Shown here one piece after another: positions 9,466 to 18,625 of a DNA stretch of 46,688 bases. The DNA comes from an uncultured Clostridium sp. (GTDB taxonomy: Bacteria > Bacillota > Clostridia > Lachnospirales > Lachnospiraceae). The stretch covers positions 1-46,688 of the forward strand of contig CAMWYJ010000023.1 in the NCBI GenBank assembly GCA_947178445.1. Direction: 5' to 3'. The position numbers and the translations under genes were made by a program. Within the stretch, counting starts at the first letter, position 1, and every line of letters begins with the position of its first letter. The notes under the pieces were generated by a model. That model did no database searches and had not been told where the DNA came from. It saw only the letters and a program-made list of their open reading frames with translations.

Positions 9466-9491
9466 GGACACATCATGGATGTGTCCTTTTT
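9466..9491 (+). terminator. Rho-independent terminator after the 76-aa protein gene
   Basis: GGACACATC (9466-9474) and GATGTGTCC (9478-9486) form a perfect 9-bp stem followed by TTTTT. Confidence 0.9.
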
Positions 9492-9659
9492 CTGTATTTG
9501 TGATATAATGTCACCAACCGAAGTGAAACGAGGTTGAATGGATTGCGATAATAATCCAAAGCTCAAGTCCATAAAGGAGTGTGGATGAGTCTGGCAATGT
9601 CATTTAATATATAGAAGTGGGAACGCAATAGCAGGTAATAAGTGGAAAGGATAAAAGAA

Positions 9660-12329
9660 ATGAAGAGACTGGCTGCGGGAATTCTTGCCCATGTAGATGC
9701 AGGAAAAACTACCTTATCAGAGAGTTTGTTATTTCATAGCGGAATGATTAAACAAATGGGTCGTGTGGATGCACAAAATGCATTTTTGGACACAGAAGAA
9801 TTAGAACGTGCAAGGGGGATCACTATTTTTTCAAAGCAGGCTGTTATGAAAATGGATGATGCAGTGATTACTCTGGTAGATACACCGGGACATGTGGATT
9901 TTTCTGCTGAAATGGAACGCTCTCTTTGGATTATGGATTATGCGATTTTAGTGATTAGTGGTGCAGATGGAATTCAGGGACACACTTTAACCCTATGGCG
10001 GCTACTGGAACGATATAAAATTCCGGTTTTTTTGTTTATAAATAAGATGGATCAGCCGGGAACAGAACAGAATGCATTATTAGCGGAATTGCAAAACCAT
10101 TTCGGCAGTGGATGTGTGGATTTTACAGATACACAAACGGAAGTATTTATAGAACAGATTGCAGTATGTGATGAACAGCTTATGGAGGAGTACTTAGAAG
10201 GCGGAGATATTACAGTTGAACAGATACAGGAATTAATTGCACAGCGCAAGGTATTTCCGTGTTATTTTGGCTCTGCATTGAAGGATGAGGGTGTGGAAGC
10301 ATTTTTGCAGGGTTTTTTGATGTATACAACGGAAAGGGGAAAATTAATAAAGCTTCCTGCAAAATCAAACCGGAATGAAGGAAGTAAAATACAAGATACA
10401 AGTGGCGACTCCATGTTAAATATGCAGCAAAGCTTTGGCGCAAGAGTATTTAAGATTGCAAGAGATGCACAGGGCAACAGGCTTACGTACATGAAGGTTA
10501 CAAGCGGTGTATTAAAAATTAAGGATATGGTGGTGAAATATAACAGAGGAAAAACAGAGTGGGAAGAAAAGAATAACCAGATCCGTATTTATTCCGGTGA
10601 GCACTTTGAAGTGGTACAAAAGGCAGAGGCAGGATGTGTCTGTGCGGTGACAGGACTTACAAAGACAAGACCGGGTGACGGATTAGGCTGTGAGAACCAG
10701 GCAGAGCTTCCGGTTTTGGAACCGGTACTTACGTATTCTGTGGAACTGCCGGAAGATGTGGATGCAGCAGTTATGCTTCCAAAGCTTTTGGAATTAGAGG
10801 AAGAAGAGCCGGAACTTCATGTAATCTGGGTGGAAGAGACGAAATCCATTCAGATTTCCATGATGGGTGAGGTACAGATTGAAATTCTTACAAAATTGAT
10901 TTTGGAACGCTATGGCATCTGTGTAAAATTTGATAAAGGAGATATCGTATATAAAGAAACGATTCGAAATACGGTGGAAGGTGTGGGACATTTTGAACCA
11001 TTGCGGCATTATGCAGAGGTGCATCTGCTGTTAGAGCCAGGAGAGCCTGGCAGTGGAATGCAGTTTATGGCTGATTGCAGTGAGGATGTGTTGAGCAAAA
11101 ACTGGCAGCGGTTGATTCTTACCCATTTAGAGGAGCGGGAGCATATAGGTGTTCTAACCGGTTCGGCTTTGACGGATATGCGTATTACAGTTGTTTCGGG
11201 ACGTGCACACACAAAGCATACCGAGGGAGGAGATTTCCGGCAGGCAACCTATCGGGCAGTGCGGCAGGGACTTATGCAGGCAGACAGCGTATTATTAGAG
11301 CCATATTATGATTTCAGAATGGAACTGCCTATGGAAATGGTGGGACGTGCTATGTATGATATAGAAAATATGTCAGGAACAGTAAACCCGCCACAGATAG
11401 AAGGGGAAATGGCAGTTCTTACCGGAAATGCCCCGGTTGCGACTATGCGGGATTACCAGATTGCGCTGAGTTCCTATACCAGAGGAACGGGAAGCCTTCT
11501 TTGTACTTTGAAGGGATATGATGTGTGCCACAATTTTGAAGAAGTGGTAACTGCAATGAAATACAATGCTGAGGAGGATATGGAGAATCTCTCATCTTCT
11601 GTATTTTGTTCTCATGGTGCAGGCTTTATTGTTCCATGGAACCAGGTGAAGGATTATATGCACGTGGAGAGCTGGTTAGAGAACTCTCACAGAGAAAAGC
11701 AGGAAGAAGAGTATTATGCAAACGCATTGAATAATATAGAGCATCAAAAAGCAGAGCCTGTGGAGTATTCCATTGATGAAGAACAGATCCAGGCAATCCT
11801 TAATCGGACCTTTCATGCGAATGAAAATACAAAGAAACAATGGAAACGGCATTCGAACCCTTTACCCGTTGTAACTGGTAAAAGGCAGCCAAAACCCAAA
11901 TATTCAGAAAAATATATGATAGTAGATGGATATAATATTGTACACGCATGGGAGGATTTAAAATGTCTTGTGGAGGATAACTTAGATGGTGCAAGGATGA
12001 GGCTTTTGGATATTCTTTCCAACTATCAGGCAGTTACAAAGTTAGAAACTATTGTGGTATTTGATGCCTATAAGGTAAAGGGAAATCTTGGTGAAATGTT
12101 TGATTATCACAATGTTCATGTCGTATATACAAAGGAGGCAGAGACGGCTGATGCATATATTGAGAAATTAACTCATGAAATATCGAAAGATTATCAGGTC
12201 ATAGTGGCGACTTCTGATGGATTAGTGCAGTTGATTACAAGAGGAAATAATTGTACTGTGATGTCAGCCAGGGAGCTTAAAGAAGATATTGAGCGGATAA
12301 ATGACAGCATTCGCAATTATCTCTCCTAA
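9660..12329 (+). CDS. TetM/EF-G-like translation GTPase fused to a C-terminal YacP/Rae1-like NYN domain
   Basis: An 889-aa protein. Residues 1 to about 640 match the ribosomal-protection (TetM/TetO-like) branch of EF-G proteins: G1 GILAHVDAGKTTLSES, switch segment ERARGITIFSKQA, G3 DTPGHVDFSAEMERSL, G4 NKMD, then beta-barrel and domain IV/V-like segments. A charged linker (about 650-750) leads to an NYN domain (about 750-889) with KYMIVDGYNIVHAW, VVFDAYKVKG, YTKEAETADAYIE, VATSDGLVQ and MSARELKED, the pattern of YacP. The acidic residues D756, D802, E828, D831 and D853 are present, so nuclease activity is possible. YacP of Bacillus subtilis is Rae1, a ribosome A-site endoribonuclease (known). 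Start ATG 9660 has AAAGG 9 nt upstream; GTG 9642 is an alternative. Tetracycline resistance cannot be inferred. Confidence 0.9.
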   Translation: MKRLAAGILAHVDAGKTTLSESLLFHSGMIKQMGRVDAQNAFLDTEELERARGITIFSKQAVMKMDDAVITLVDTPGHVDFSAEMERSLWIMDYAILVISGADGIQGHTLTLWRLLERYKIPVFLFINKMDQPGTEQNALLAELQNHFGSGCVDFTDTQTEVFIEQIAVCDEQLMEEYLEGGDITVEQIQELIAQRKVFPCYFGSALKDEGVEAFLQGFLMYTTERGKLIKLPAKSNRNEGSKIQDTSGDSMLNMQQSFGARVFKIARDAQGNRLTYMKVTSGVLKIKDMVVKYNRGKTEWEEKNNQIRIYSGEHFEVVQKAEAGCVCAVTGLTKTRPGDGLGCENQAELPVLEPVLTYSVELPEDVDAAVMLPKLLELEEEEPELHVIWVEETKSIQISMMGEVQIEILTKLILERYGICVKFDKGDIVYKETIRNTVEGVGHFEPLRHYAEVHLLLEPGEPGSGMQFMADCSEDVLSKNWQRLILTHLEEREHIGVLTGSALTDMRITVVSGRAHTKHTEGGDFRQATYRAVRQGLMQADSVLLEPYYDFRMELPMEMVGRAMYDIENMSGTVNPPQIEGEMAVLTGNAPVATMRDYQIALSSYTRGTGSLLCTLKGYDVCHNFEEVVTAMKYNAEEDMENLSSSVFCSHGAGFIVPWNQVKDYMHVESWLENSHREKQEEEYYANALNNIEHQKAEPVEYSIDEEQIQAILNRTFHANENTKKQWKRHSNPLPVVTGKRQPKPKYSEKYMIVDGYNIVHAWEDLKCLVEDNLDGARMRLLDILSNYQAVTKLETIVVFDAYKVKGNLGEMFDYHNVHVVYTKEAETADAYIEKLTHEISKDYQVIVATSDGLVQLITRGNNCTVMSARELKEDIERINDSIRNYLS

Positions 12330-12344
12330 AGCATTTTTAATGAG

Positions 12345-12372
12345 TTGACAAAAAGTAGGAATACATTATAAT
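12345..12372 (+). promoter_or_regulatory. Predicted sigma-A promoter of the chemoreceptor gene
   Basis: TTGACA (12345-12350), 16 nt, TATAAT (12367-12372): both hexamers are perfect. This is a vegetative promoter and not a flagellar sigma-28 type. Confidence 0.8.
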
Positions 12373-12435
12373 GAAGTAATAGTGAATAGTATTATTGGTA
12401 TATTTCAATTTAGGAAAGAGCGAGGATGAAGAATA

Positions 12436-14133
12436 ATGGAGAAGAAAACATCAAACTTAAATTCTATCAAAACAAGGATTTGTGCATTAGTCGTTGTAGT
12501 TATTGCCATAGCGGGAGTTTTGATGATTGTACTGTATTCGCCGAATTCAAAGAAACAGCTTTTGAATATGTCACAGAATTATCTGGAAGACTTGGCATAT
12601 GCTTATGGAGATGAGCTTGATTTGGCAATTCACGATTCCGGAGTGGATGTCGTATTAGAGGCAGATTATTTAAAAGGTCTGTTGGAAGGTGTAGGACTTA
12701 CCGGTATTGAGTCGAGTTATGTATATGCAGTTTCGGCAGAAGGAATAATGTTATATCATCCCACACCGGAAAAAATTGGTGAACCGGTTGAAAATGAAGT
12801 GGTGAAAGGTATTGTAGCGGATATTGAGGCAGGGAAGAAGCCGGAAAATGGTGTAGTGTCATATGAGTTTAAAGGTGCAATTAAATATGCTGCAGTGTAT
12901 ACGAATGAAGCATGTGATTATATCCTTGTAGTAACCACAGACGAGGATGAGCTGTTAAAGCCAATTGCAACCCTTAATAAGGTTGGTATTGTTGGTCTGC
13001 TTATAACGATTGTGATTTGTGGATTTATTGGGTATATGGTTGCAGGCATTTTAGTAAAGCCGATCAACTTGATTACAGAATTGATTGGAAAAATTTCAGA
13101 TATGGATTTTACAGCAGATGCAAGGCAGGCGATGCTTGATGTGCGCAAGGATGAGACTGGTAAAATGAATGAAGCACTGGGAATATTACGAAGTGAGCTT
13201 GGCAGGGTTGTAGATTTGATCAAGCATCAAAGCAATGAGCTGGTAGAATCTGCAGATAACCTGAATGTTGGAGCATCTGAGACTGCAACTACAATGGAGC
13301 AGGTTGAAAATGCAGTAAATGATATTGCCATGGGAGCAGCGAATCAGGCAGAAGAAACTGCACGGGCAAATGAAAATGTCACTGTTATGGGTGAAATGGT
13401 AAGTGAGACGAACAAAGAGGTTGAGAACCTGATGCAGTATTCCAGAGAAGTTCAGAAATCCAGTGAGGTTGCACAGAGTATTCTTAATAGTCTTGAAGAG
13501 GTGAACGCGAATGTAGAGCGGTATGTTGAAATGATTGCGGAGCAGACACAGGTTACCAATGATTCAGCAGTACGGATTGGTGAGGCTACGAAGATGATTG
13601 CAGATATTGCAACCCAGACGAATCTGCTATCCTTAAATGCTTCCATCGAGGCAGCAAGGGCAGGTGAACAGGGAAGAGGATTTGCTGTTGTAGCTTCGGA
13701 AATCCAGAATCTGGCAGAGCAGTCTAATGCATCTGCAACAGAGATTGGTAAAATTATCGAGACCTTGAAGAGTGATTCTGAGGCTGCTGTTGAGACAATG
13801 AATCAGGTGCGTGAGATTATCCGTGAGCAGAGTAATCAGATGTCGAAGACCGATGAAGCATTTGCTAAGATAAAATCAGGTATTAATGATTCTGTAGAAG
13901 GAATTAATCAGATTTCCATTAAGACAAAACGATTGGATGAGGCAAGAACCGAAGTGGTGGATGTTGTTCATGATTTGACGGCAATCGCAGAAGAGAATGC
14001 TGCTGGAGCCCAGGAGACTTCCGCATCTGTAACGGAGGTTTCTAGCATTGTGACAGGTATCTCAGAAAAAGCCAGCCATTTGAGAAAGATTGCAGAACAG
14101 TTAGATGAGGAGATGAACATCTTTAAGATGTAG
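12436..14133 (+). CDS. Methyl-accepting chemotaxis protein
   Basis: A 565-aa transmembrane chemoreceptor. TM1 is about residues 15-35, followed by a short extracellular Cache-like sensor (about 40-175, with [21 protein letters not shown]), TM2 (about 185-212), a HAMP linker and a long coiled-coil signalling domain. The hairpin tip that binds CheA/CheW is present in [20 protein letters not shown] with [16 protein letters not shown]. The gene has its own consensus promoter and starts at ATG 12436 about 10 nt after GAGG. The ligand cannot be read from sequence. No other che gene is in the window. Confidence 0.95.
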   Translation: MEKKTSNLNSIKTRICALVVVVIAIAGVLMIVLYSPNSKKQLLNMSQNYLEDLAYAYGDELDLAIHDSGVDVVLEADYLKGLLEGVGLTGIESSYVYAVSAEGIMLYHPTPEKIGEPVENEVVKGIVADIEAGKKPENGVVSYEFKGAIKYAAVYTNEACDYILVVTTDEDELLKPIATLNKVGIVGLLITIVICGFIGYMVAGILVKPINLITELIGKISDMDFTADARQAMLDVRKDETGKMNEALGILRSELGRVVDLIKHQSNELVESADNLNVGASETATTMEQVENAVNDIAMGAANQAEETARANENVTVMGEMVSETNKEVENLMQYSREVQKSSEVAQSILNSLEEVNANVERYVEMIAEQTQVTNDSAVRIGEATKMIADIATQTNLLSLNASIEAARAGEQGRGFAVVASEIQNLAEQSNASATEIGKIIETLKSDSEAAVETMNQVREIIREQSNQMSKTDEAFAKIKSGINDSVEGINQISIKTKRLDEARTEVVDVVHDLTAIAEENAAGAQETSASVTEVSSIVTGISEKASHLRKIAEQLDEEMNIFKM

Positions 14134-14180
14134 AATAAAGCATTTAAGAGAGGCTTTTGCGTTCTGCTTTGTTTTCCGGC

Positions 14181-14771
14181 TTATCCCCGTAGAGCCTGAT
14201 AAAGCCTGGCGATTGGAAGTCCTACTACATTGTTGTAATCACCATGGATTTTTTTAATATGAACGGCAAATGGTCCCTGGATGCCATATGCGCCTGCTTT
14301 GTCTAGTGGATCGCCAGTAGCAATGTACTTTTTGAGTTCGTAGTCTGAGATTGGATAAAAGGTGACATCTGTTTTTTCGTGGAGAAGATAGGTCTGTTTT
14401 TCCCCATTGGATTTCAATATGATGGCAATACCGGTATATACCTGATGGGTGCGGTCGGATAGCATTTTGAGCATGTCAAAGGCCTCCTGTTCATCTGCCG
14501 GCTTTAAAAGCACCTCTTTGTCATAGTATACAATTGTGTCAGCGCCGATCACCATAAAATCTTTTCCCTTATATTCGGATTTTATCCGCTGATACACATC
14601 ATTTGCTTTTAAGAAAGCAAGCTTTTCGACTAACTTATCCGGTGCTGCTTCCTCTACTGCCTCATCAGCATTTGAGGGAATTACCGTGAATTCAAAACCA
14701 GCCTGTTTTAAAAGGTCGGAGCGTCTCGGGGAAGCAGAGGCAAGTATGATTGGAATTTGTTTGTTATACAT
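14181..14771 (-). CDS. maf: Maf-family nucleoside triphosphate pyrophosphatase
   Basis: A 196-aa cytoplasmic enzyme of the Maf/HAM1 group, which hydrolyses non-canonical or certain canonical NTPs (dTTP/UTP type) to monophosphates. Family marks are ILASASPRRSDLLKQAGFEF at the N-terminus, VIGADTIVYYDKEVLLKP and the ending DKAGAYGIQGPFAVHIKKI. Start ATG 14771 follows AGGAGG by 6 nt. It faces the chemoreceptor gene, with a 47-nt gap that holds only a weak hairpin. Confidence 0.93.
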   Translation of the reverse strand: MYNKQIPIILASASPRRSDLLKQAGFEFTVIPSNADEAVEEAAPDKLVEKLAFLKANDVYQRIKSEYKGKDFMVIGADTIVYYDKEVLLKPADEQEAFDMLKMLSDRTHQVYTGIAIILKSNGEKQTYLLHEKTDVTFYPISDYELKKYIATGDPLDKAGAYGIQGPFAVHIKKIHGDYNNVVGLPIARLYQALRG

Positions 14772-14890
14772 AGGAAACCTCCTTCATATCTCTATTTTTT
14801 AGGCAATTGCAAAGTGCAATCTACTCCTTTTTTGTCACACAATATAGTGTGTAAGTTAAGGCAGTCTCTTAATTATTCATAGAACAGAAA

Positions 14891-16159
14891 TTATGTATTA
14901 TCTGGATTTTCAACCTTTTGAATGGAAGCGGTTGCAAGATCATTTGCAGTGATTTTTTCGTTGCTATACCGTGCCTTTTGATAAATACCGGTTAGATCAC
15001 AGATATCTTCGTTGTAAAGTGTGGCTATTTGGTTTTCAAGCTCTGCGGAGGTATCGCTTTTTTTGTGTTTTAACCGTTTATATTGGCGGATTTTTGTGCG
15101 ATAAGCGCGGCGTATCTGGGCAGAGGGGGATTGGTCAAAAAAAGCTTTGATTGTTTCTTTTACAGAGACAGAGCTGGTTTTGATTGAAATACGTTCCTCT
15201 TTCGTATCTAAGGTCAGAACGACATCAGCATCCTCTACATATCGGTTCATATAGGTTTTGATGAAATCAGATAATATACGGTATAATATGTAAAGGAGGA
15301 ATGCAAAAACGAGTACCTTAACGATGCCAGTCGTAATTTCGGCAAGCAGGGAGGGTTCTACCATTTCCTGGAAGGACTCGTAGAAATTCTCCTCCTGTTC
15401 GATGGGTTCTTCCGGGGGAGTTTTTGTGTTTCTTGCTGTAAGTGCACGTAATACTGCAACGATATACATGACAGCATGCACAAGAAAACGTAAAATCCGC
15501 AGTAAAAAATCCCCTAAATCCTGCACGAGAAAATCCAATTCAAACAGATGAAAAAAGAGACAGATTAATACAAATACCAGTAAAAAAATTCCAAATAAAG
15601 AAGAATTGGTTAACATAATTTTTTTTGTTGGAAGAGAAGTGGTATTGCCGGGTTTGGATAATAGTTTTTCCAGACCGGTAATAAAATAGCGGACAAAATG
15701 AAGCGAGACGATTCCAAGCCCGATGTAGTATGAAGCTTTTGTAAGTAAAGCTTGATGGCTGGCGTTCGAAATGGTATAGGTCAGCAATATAAATGCAAAT
15801 AAAAGCAGCGGAATATCTTTATATGGTGGAACACCGCCTATTGTCCAGACATGGATATTGCGAAGTGTCTCAAACACAATCAGTGTAAGATAAAGATAGC
15901 GGTAATATGGGGAGGGAACCGGTATCAGAAAAACCGGAATCAGGAGTAACGCATGCAGTATTATGTAAACAAATAGATTGAAACAATATCGCTCATATAA
16001 TGCCATGACGATTAGAAAGAATGGAATACCGATCAGATACCATGGTGCTGTCACACCACCTGCATATATGGTTAATACAATAAGGAAAATAAGCAGATAG
16101 GTAAGGGAAAAAGTAGCGATTCTGCTTATTTGTTTATAGAGAGTAAGATTATATTTCAT
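14891..16159 (-). CDS. Membrane protein with DUF4129-like C-terminus (MoxR operon)
   Basis: A 422-aa protein. The first ~240 residues hold about six to seven hydrophobic segments, then one more near residue 290. The cytoplasmic C-terminal tail (about 300-422) has SPSAQIRRAYRTKIRQYKRL and ends like the DUF4129 tails found next to MoxR and DUF58 proteins; this assignment is by context and weak resemblance. Start ATG 16159 is chosen because GGGAGG lies 9 nt upstream; the longer open frame overlaps the DUF58 coding region and is not needed. It overlaps the preceding gene by 11 nt, which points to translational coupling. Confidence 0.7.
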   Translation of the reverse strand: MKYNLTLYKQISRIATFSLTYLLIFLIVLTIYAGGVTAPWYLIGIPFFLIVMALYERYCFNLFVYIILHALLLIPVFLIPVPSPYYRYLYLTLIVFETLRNIHVWTIGGVPPYKDIPLLLFAFILLTYTISNASHQALLTKASYYIGLGIVSLHFVRYFITGLEKLLSKPGNTTSLPTKKIMLTNSSLFGIFLLVFVLICLFFHLFELDFLVQDLGDFLLRILRFLVHAVMYIVAVLRALTARNTKTPPEEPIEQEENFYESFQEMVEPSLLAEITTGIVKVLVFAFLLYILYRILSDFIKTYMNRYVEDADVVLTLDTKEERISIKTSSVSVKETIKAFFDQSPSAQIRRAYRTKIRQYKRLKHKKSDTSAELENQIATLYNEDICDLTGIYQKARYSNEKITANDLATASIQKVENPDNT

Positions 16160-17333
16160 CTGGTAAAACCTCCCATAAATAAATGTTGTGAAGCGGTAAA
16201 TACTGATATCTGTCGTTATCTTTTGTGGATGTTGGTTGCGCTGCATAAAATTCATTCTTTGCAAAATTTTCCGGTTTGTCCGGACAGACAAAATACATAG
16301 AGTATCCTTCCTGCTGTCTGGCATGATATGCAAGCAACAGGTCCTGTTTCCGGTAGTTTGATACAACCACATAAGATACACCGCTCATTTGCCCGGTAAA
16401 TGCACTTTGTGAGCCTTCAAAATAATCTAAAATATTACTGAGGCTATCTGTAATATTTACTCTTGCCAATGCTTCGCAAAGTGTCTTTACGTGTTCGTTC
16501 CCGGATCCCATTTCTGTTGTGACAGAAAGACCGGTAACAATATCCGGGGCGTTTGATAAAAGCTGCAGGGCAAAGTGCTGTTTATTCATAGATTCGATGA
16601 GAGTGGCACATAATTTTACGATATATTCTCTCGTTTGGTCTTTGTGAATCATGGTATGGGTGTCGAAATTTGCAATAAGCACTACGGATGTGGTCTGGGT
16701 ATCAAAATAGGTGTTTACCATAAGTGCCTGCTGTTTTGCACTGGATTTCCAGTTAATATAGCGCATTTCATCAGAAGTGGTATAATTGCGGATTCCACGG
16801 AAGGATAAGGGATCTGCATAAAGATTCTTTGTAAGGATATCTCCAATCAAGGTCTTTGTGAGCTGCAATTCCTTTCTGCCATATAAGGTATCCGAAAATA
16901 CATAAAGTGCGCAGTGGTTAGAGAGATTACAGCCTCCGGAACGCCGGAAAAACATGTCATTAACCACCATATTTATTGTGTCAATGGTAAAATATCCCCG
17001 TTTGGTAGTGGTAAAGGTAAGGGAACGCTTTACCTGCTGGTTTCCCAAAATGGAAAAGACATCATTACGGTAGTAATAGTCTGATACAGCGCTGTTTTCT
17101 GTTGTCTGATGCAGAAAAGTTCTGGATGTTTTGAATTTGACATATAACACTGGCAGCGGGAGTCGTTTTTTATTTGTAAGTTCAATAAAAAGATCTACAG
17201 AGTCTCCTATTTTTGCATGTGTTTTACTAAAGGAAATATTAGCGGATAAGTTGTCTGTCCAGTGTTTTGAAAAATAGATTGCCTGCGACAGATAAAGAAT
17301 AATCGCTAATAGTATAATAATCAATGCCTGCAT
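16149..17333 (-). CDS. DUF58 domain-containing protein
   Basis: A 394-aa protein with one N-terminal membrane segment (QALIIILLAIILYLSQAIYF), a beta-rich region of about 180 residues, then the DUF58 core with YTTSDEMRYINWKSSAKQQ at about residues 195-215, and a VWA-like C-terminal part. DUF58 proteins are partners of MoxR ATPases; the molecular job is not known. Start ATG 17333 has AAGGAGG about 8 nt upstream; the longer frame to 17513 would overlap moxR and lacks support. Second gene of a three-gene operon. Confidence 0.9.
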   Translation of the reverse strand: MQALIIILLAIILYLSQAIYFSKHWTDNLSANISFSKTHAKIGDSVDLFIELTNKKRLPLPVLYVKFKTSRTFLHQTTENSAVSDYYYRNDVFSILGNQQVKRSLTFTTTKRGYFTIDTINMVVNDMFFRRSGGCNLSNHCALYVFSDTLYGRKELQLTKTLIGDILTKNLYADPLSFRGIRNYTTSDEMRYINWKSSAKQQALMVNTYFDTQTTSVVLIANFDTHTMIHKDQTREYIVKLCATLIESMNKQHFALQLLSNAPDIVTGLSVTTEMGSGNEHVKTLCEALARVNITDSLSNILDYFEGSQSAFTGQMSGVSYVVVSNYRKQDLLLAYHARQQEGYSMYFVCPDKPENFAKNEFYAAQPTSTKDNDRYQYLPLHNIYLWEVLPDEI

Positions 17334-17395
17334 GGCAGCTCCTCCTTGTAGTGTATGCCTCTTTGCGCTTAAATGTAAGGATAGAAAAATCAGGT

Positions 17396-18349
17396 TTAGT
17401 TTGCAAAGTTTTCTGTAGGAACCGGAACAGTGGATAAAATATCTTTCATGATGGTGGATGCAAGTTCCGTAACACCGGCACCATGAAAGGTTAATATACG
17501 GTGTGAAAAACAAGGTGTTGCAAGGTATTTCACATCTTCGGGAATCACGTAGCTTCTCTTTTGCAAATATGCGTAGGCCTGGGAAAGCCGCATGAGGGCT
17601 AATGTTCCTCGCGGGGTCACGCCCATGGCAAGCTGGTCGTGGTTCCTCGTTGCCTGTACGATGGAAACAATGTATTTCTTTACATCCTCATGGATGAAAA
17701 TCTGCATAACATCCTCCCTTGCAGCCGTAATATCTGACAGGGAACAGACAGGCTGCAACGAATCAAGCGGGTTTTCTGTTAGAAAACGGTTTAAAATACA
17801 AAGTTCTTCTGTTTCTGTCGGAAAGCCAAGGGAAAGCTGTAGGGCAAACCGGTCAAGCTGTGCTTCCGGGAGTGGAAATGTTCCTGCTGTTTCAATGGGA
17901 TTTTCTGTGGCGATTAGAAAAAACGGGTTTGGAAGCTTTCGTGTGATGCCATCCGTGGTAACCTGTTCCTCTGCCATAGCTTCTAACAGGCAGGATTGGG
18001 TTCTTGGGGTTGCCCGGTTGATTTCATCTGCCAAAAATATATTGGTAAAAACAGGACCGGACATAAATTCAAATTCATGATTTTTCTGGTTGTAAACGTT
18101 TAATCCTGTTACATCAGACGGCAGGAGATCCGGTGTAAACTGAACCCGTTTGTAAGTGCCGTTGATGGAGGCAGCAAGCGATTTGGCAAGCATTGTTTTA
18201 CCGGTTCCCGGCATATCTTCCAGTAATACATGCCCTTTTGCAAGCAAAGCTGTAAGTAATAGAACGATTGTGTCAGATTTGCCAACGATTACATGCTCCA
18301 TGTTATCCTTTAATGCAAGGATTTTTTTGTAGTCAGATGTAAATTTCAT
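17396..18349 (-). CDS. MoxR-family AAA+ ATPase
   Basis: A 317-aa ATPase. Walker A is GTGKTMLAKSLA in LLEDMPGTGKT (about residues 41-55), Walker B is IFLADEINR, followed by ATPRTQSCLLEAMAEEQVT, sensor 1 in IATENPIE and sensor 2 region TPRGTLALMRLSQAYA. MoxR proteins act as chaperone-like ATPases that help mature or activate partner complexes, usually through VWA or DUF58 proteins. Start ATG 18349 follows AAAGGGGA. It is the first gene of the moxR-DUF58-DUF4129-like operon and is divergent from a transglutaminase gene that in many genomes sits inside this operon. Confidence 0.95.
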   Translation of the reverse strand: MKFTSDYKKILALKDNMEHVIVGKSDTIVLLLTALLAKGHVLLEDMPGTGKTMLAKSLAASINGTYKRVQFTPDLLPSDVTGLNVYNQKNHEFEFMSGPVFTNIFLADEINRATPRTQSCLLEAMAEEQVTTDGITRKLPNPFFLIATENPIETAGTFPLPEAQLDRFALQLSLGFPTETEELCILNRFLTENPLDSLQPVCSLSDITAAREDVMQIFIHEDVKKYIVSIVQATRNHDQLAMGVTPRGTLALMRLSQAYAYLQKRSYVIPEDVKYLATPCFSHRILTFHGAGVTELASTIMKDILSTVPVPTENFAN

Positions 18350-18625
18350 AGTCAGTCCCCTTTGTATATATAATGTAAAGTATGCACATGCAAATAAATT
18401 CTGCATGGCGGGAATATTTCTACAAATATTTTAAAACATTAAAATAGGGTTTGCAAGGAGAAACTATCAATGTTACAATGGAAATTCGATAGGAGCTACT
18501 GTCCATACTCTGGGTGGATGTTTGTTTTGTATGCCACATGATATCCGTTACCTTAAAAAGTCTGAATAGTAGCAGTAGGGAAGAAGTATTGTATTAGGTG
18601 TATTAGGATTATATAGGAGCATAGG

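Noticed and set aside
9660-12329. Tetracycline-resistance gene (tetM/tetW)
   Set aside because: The GTPase part resembles ribosomal-protection proteins, but it carries an extra nuclease-like domain, shows no mobile-element context and has ordinary local composition. Resistance cannot be claimed.
14134-14180. Terminator between the chemoreceptor and maf
   Set aside because: AAAGC/GCTTT arms are short and far apart, too weak to claim.
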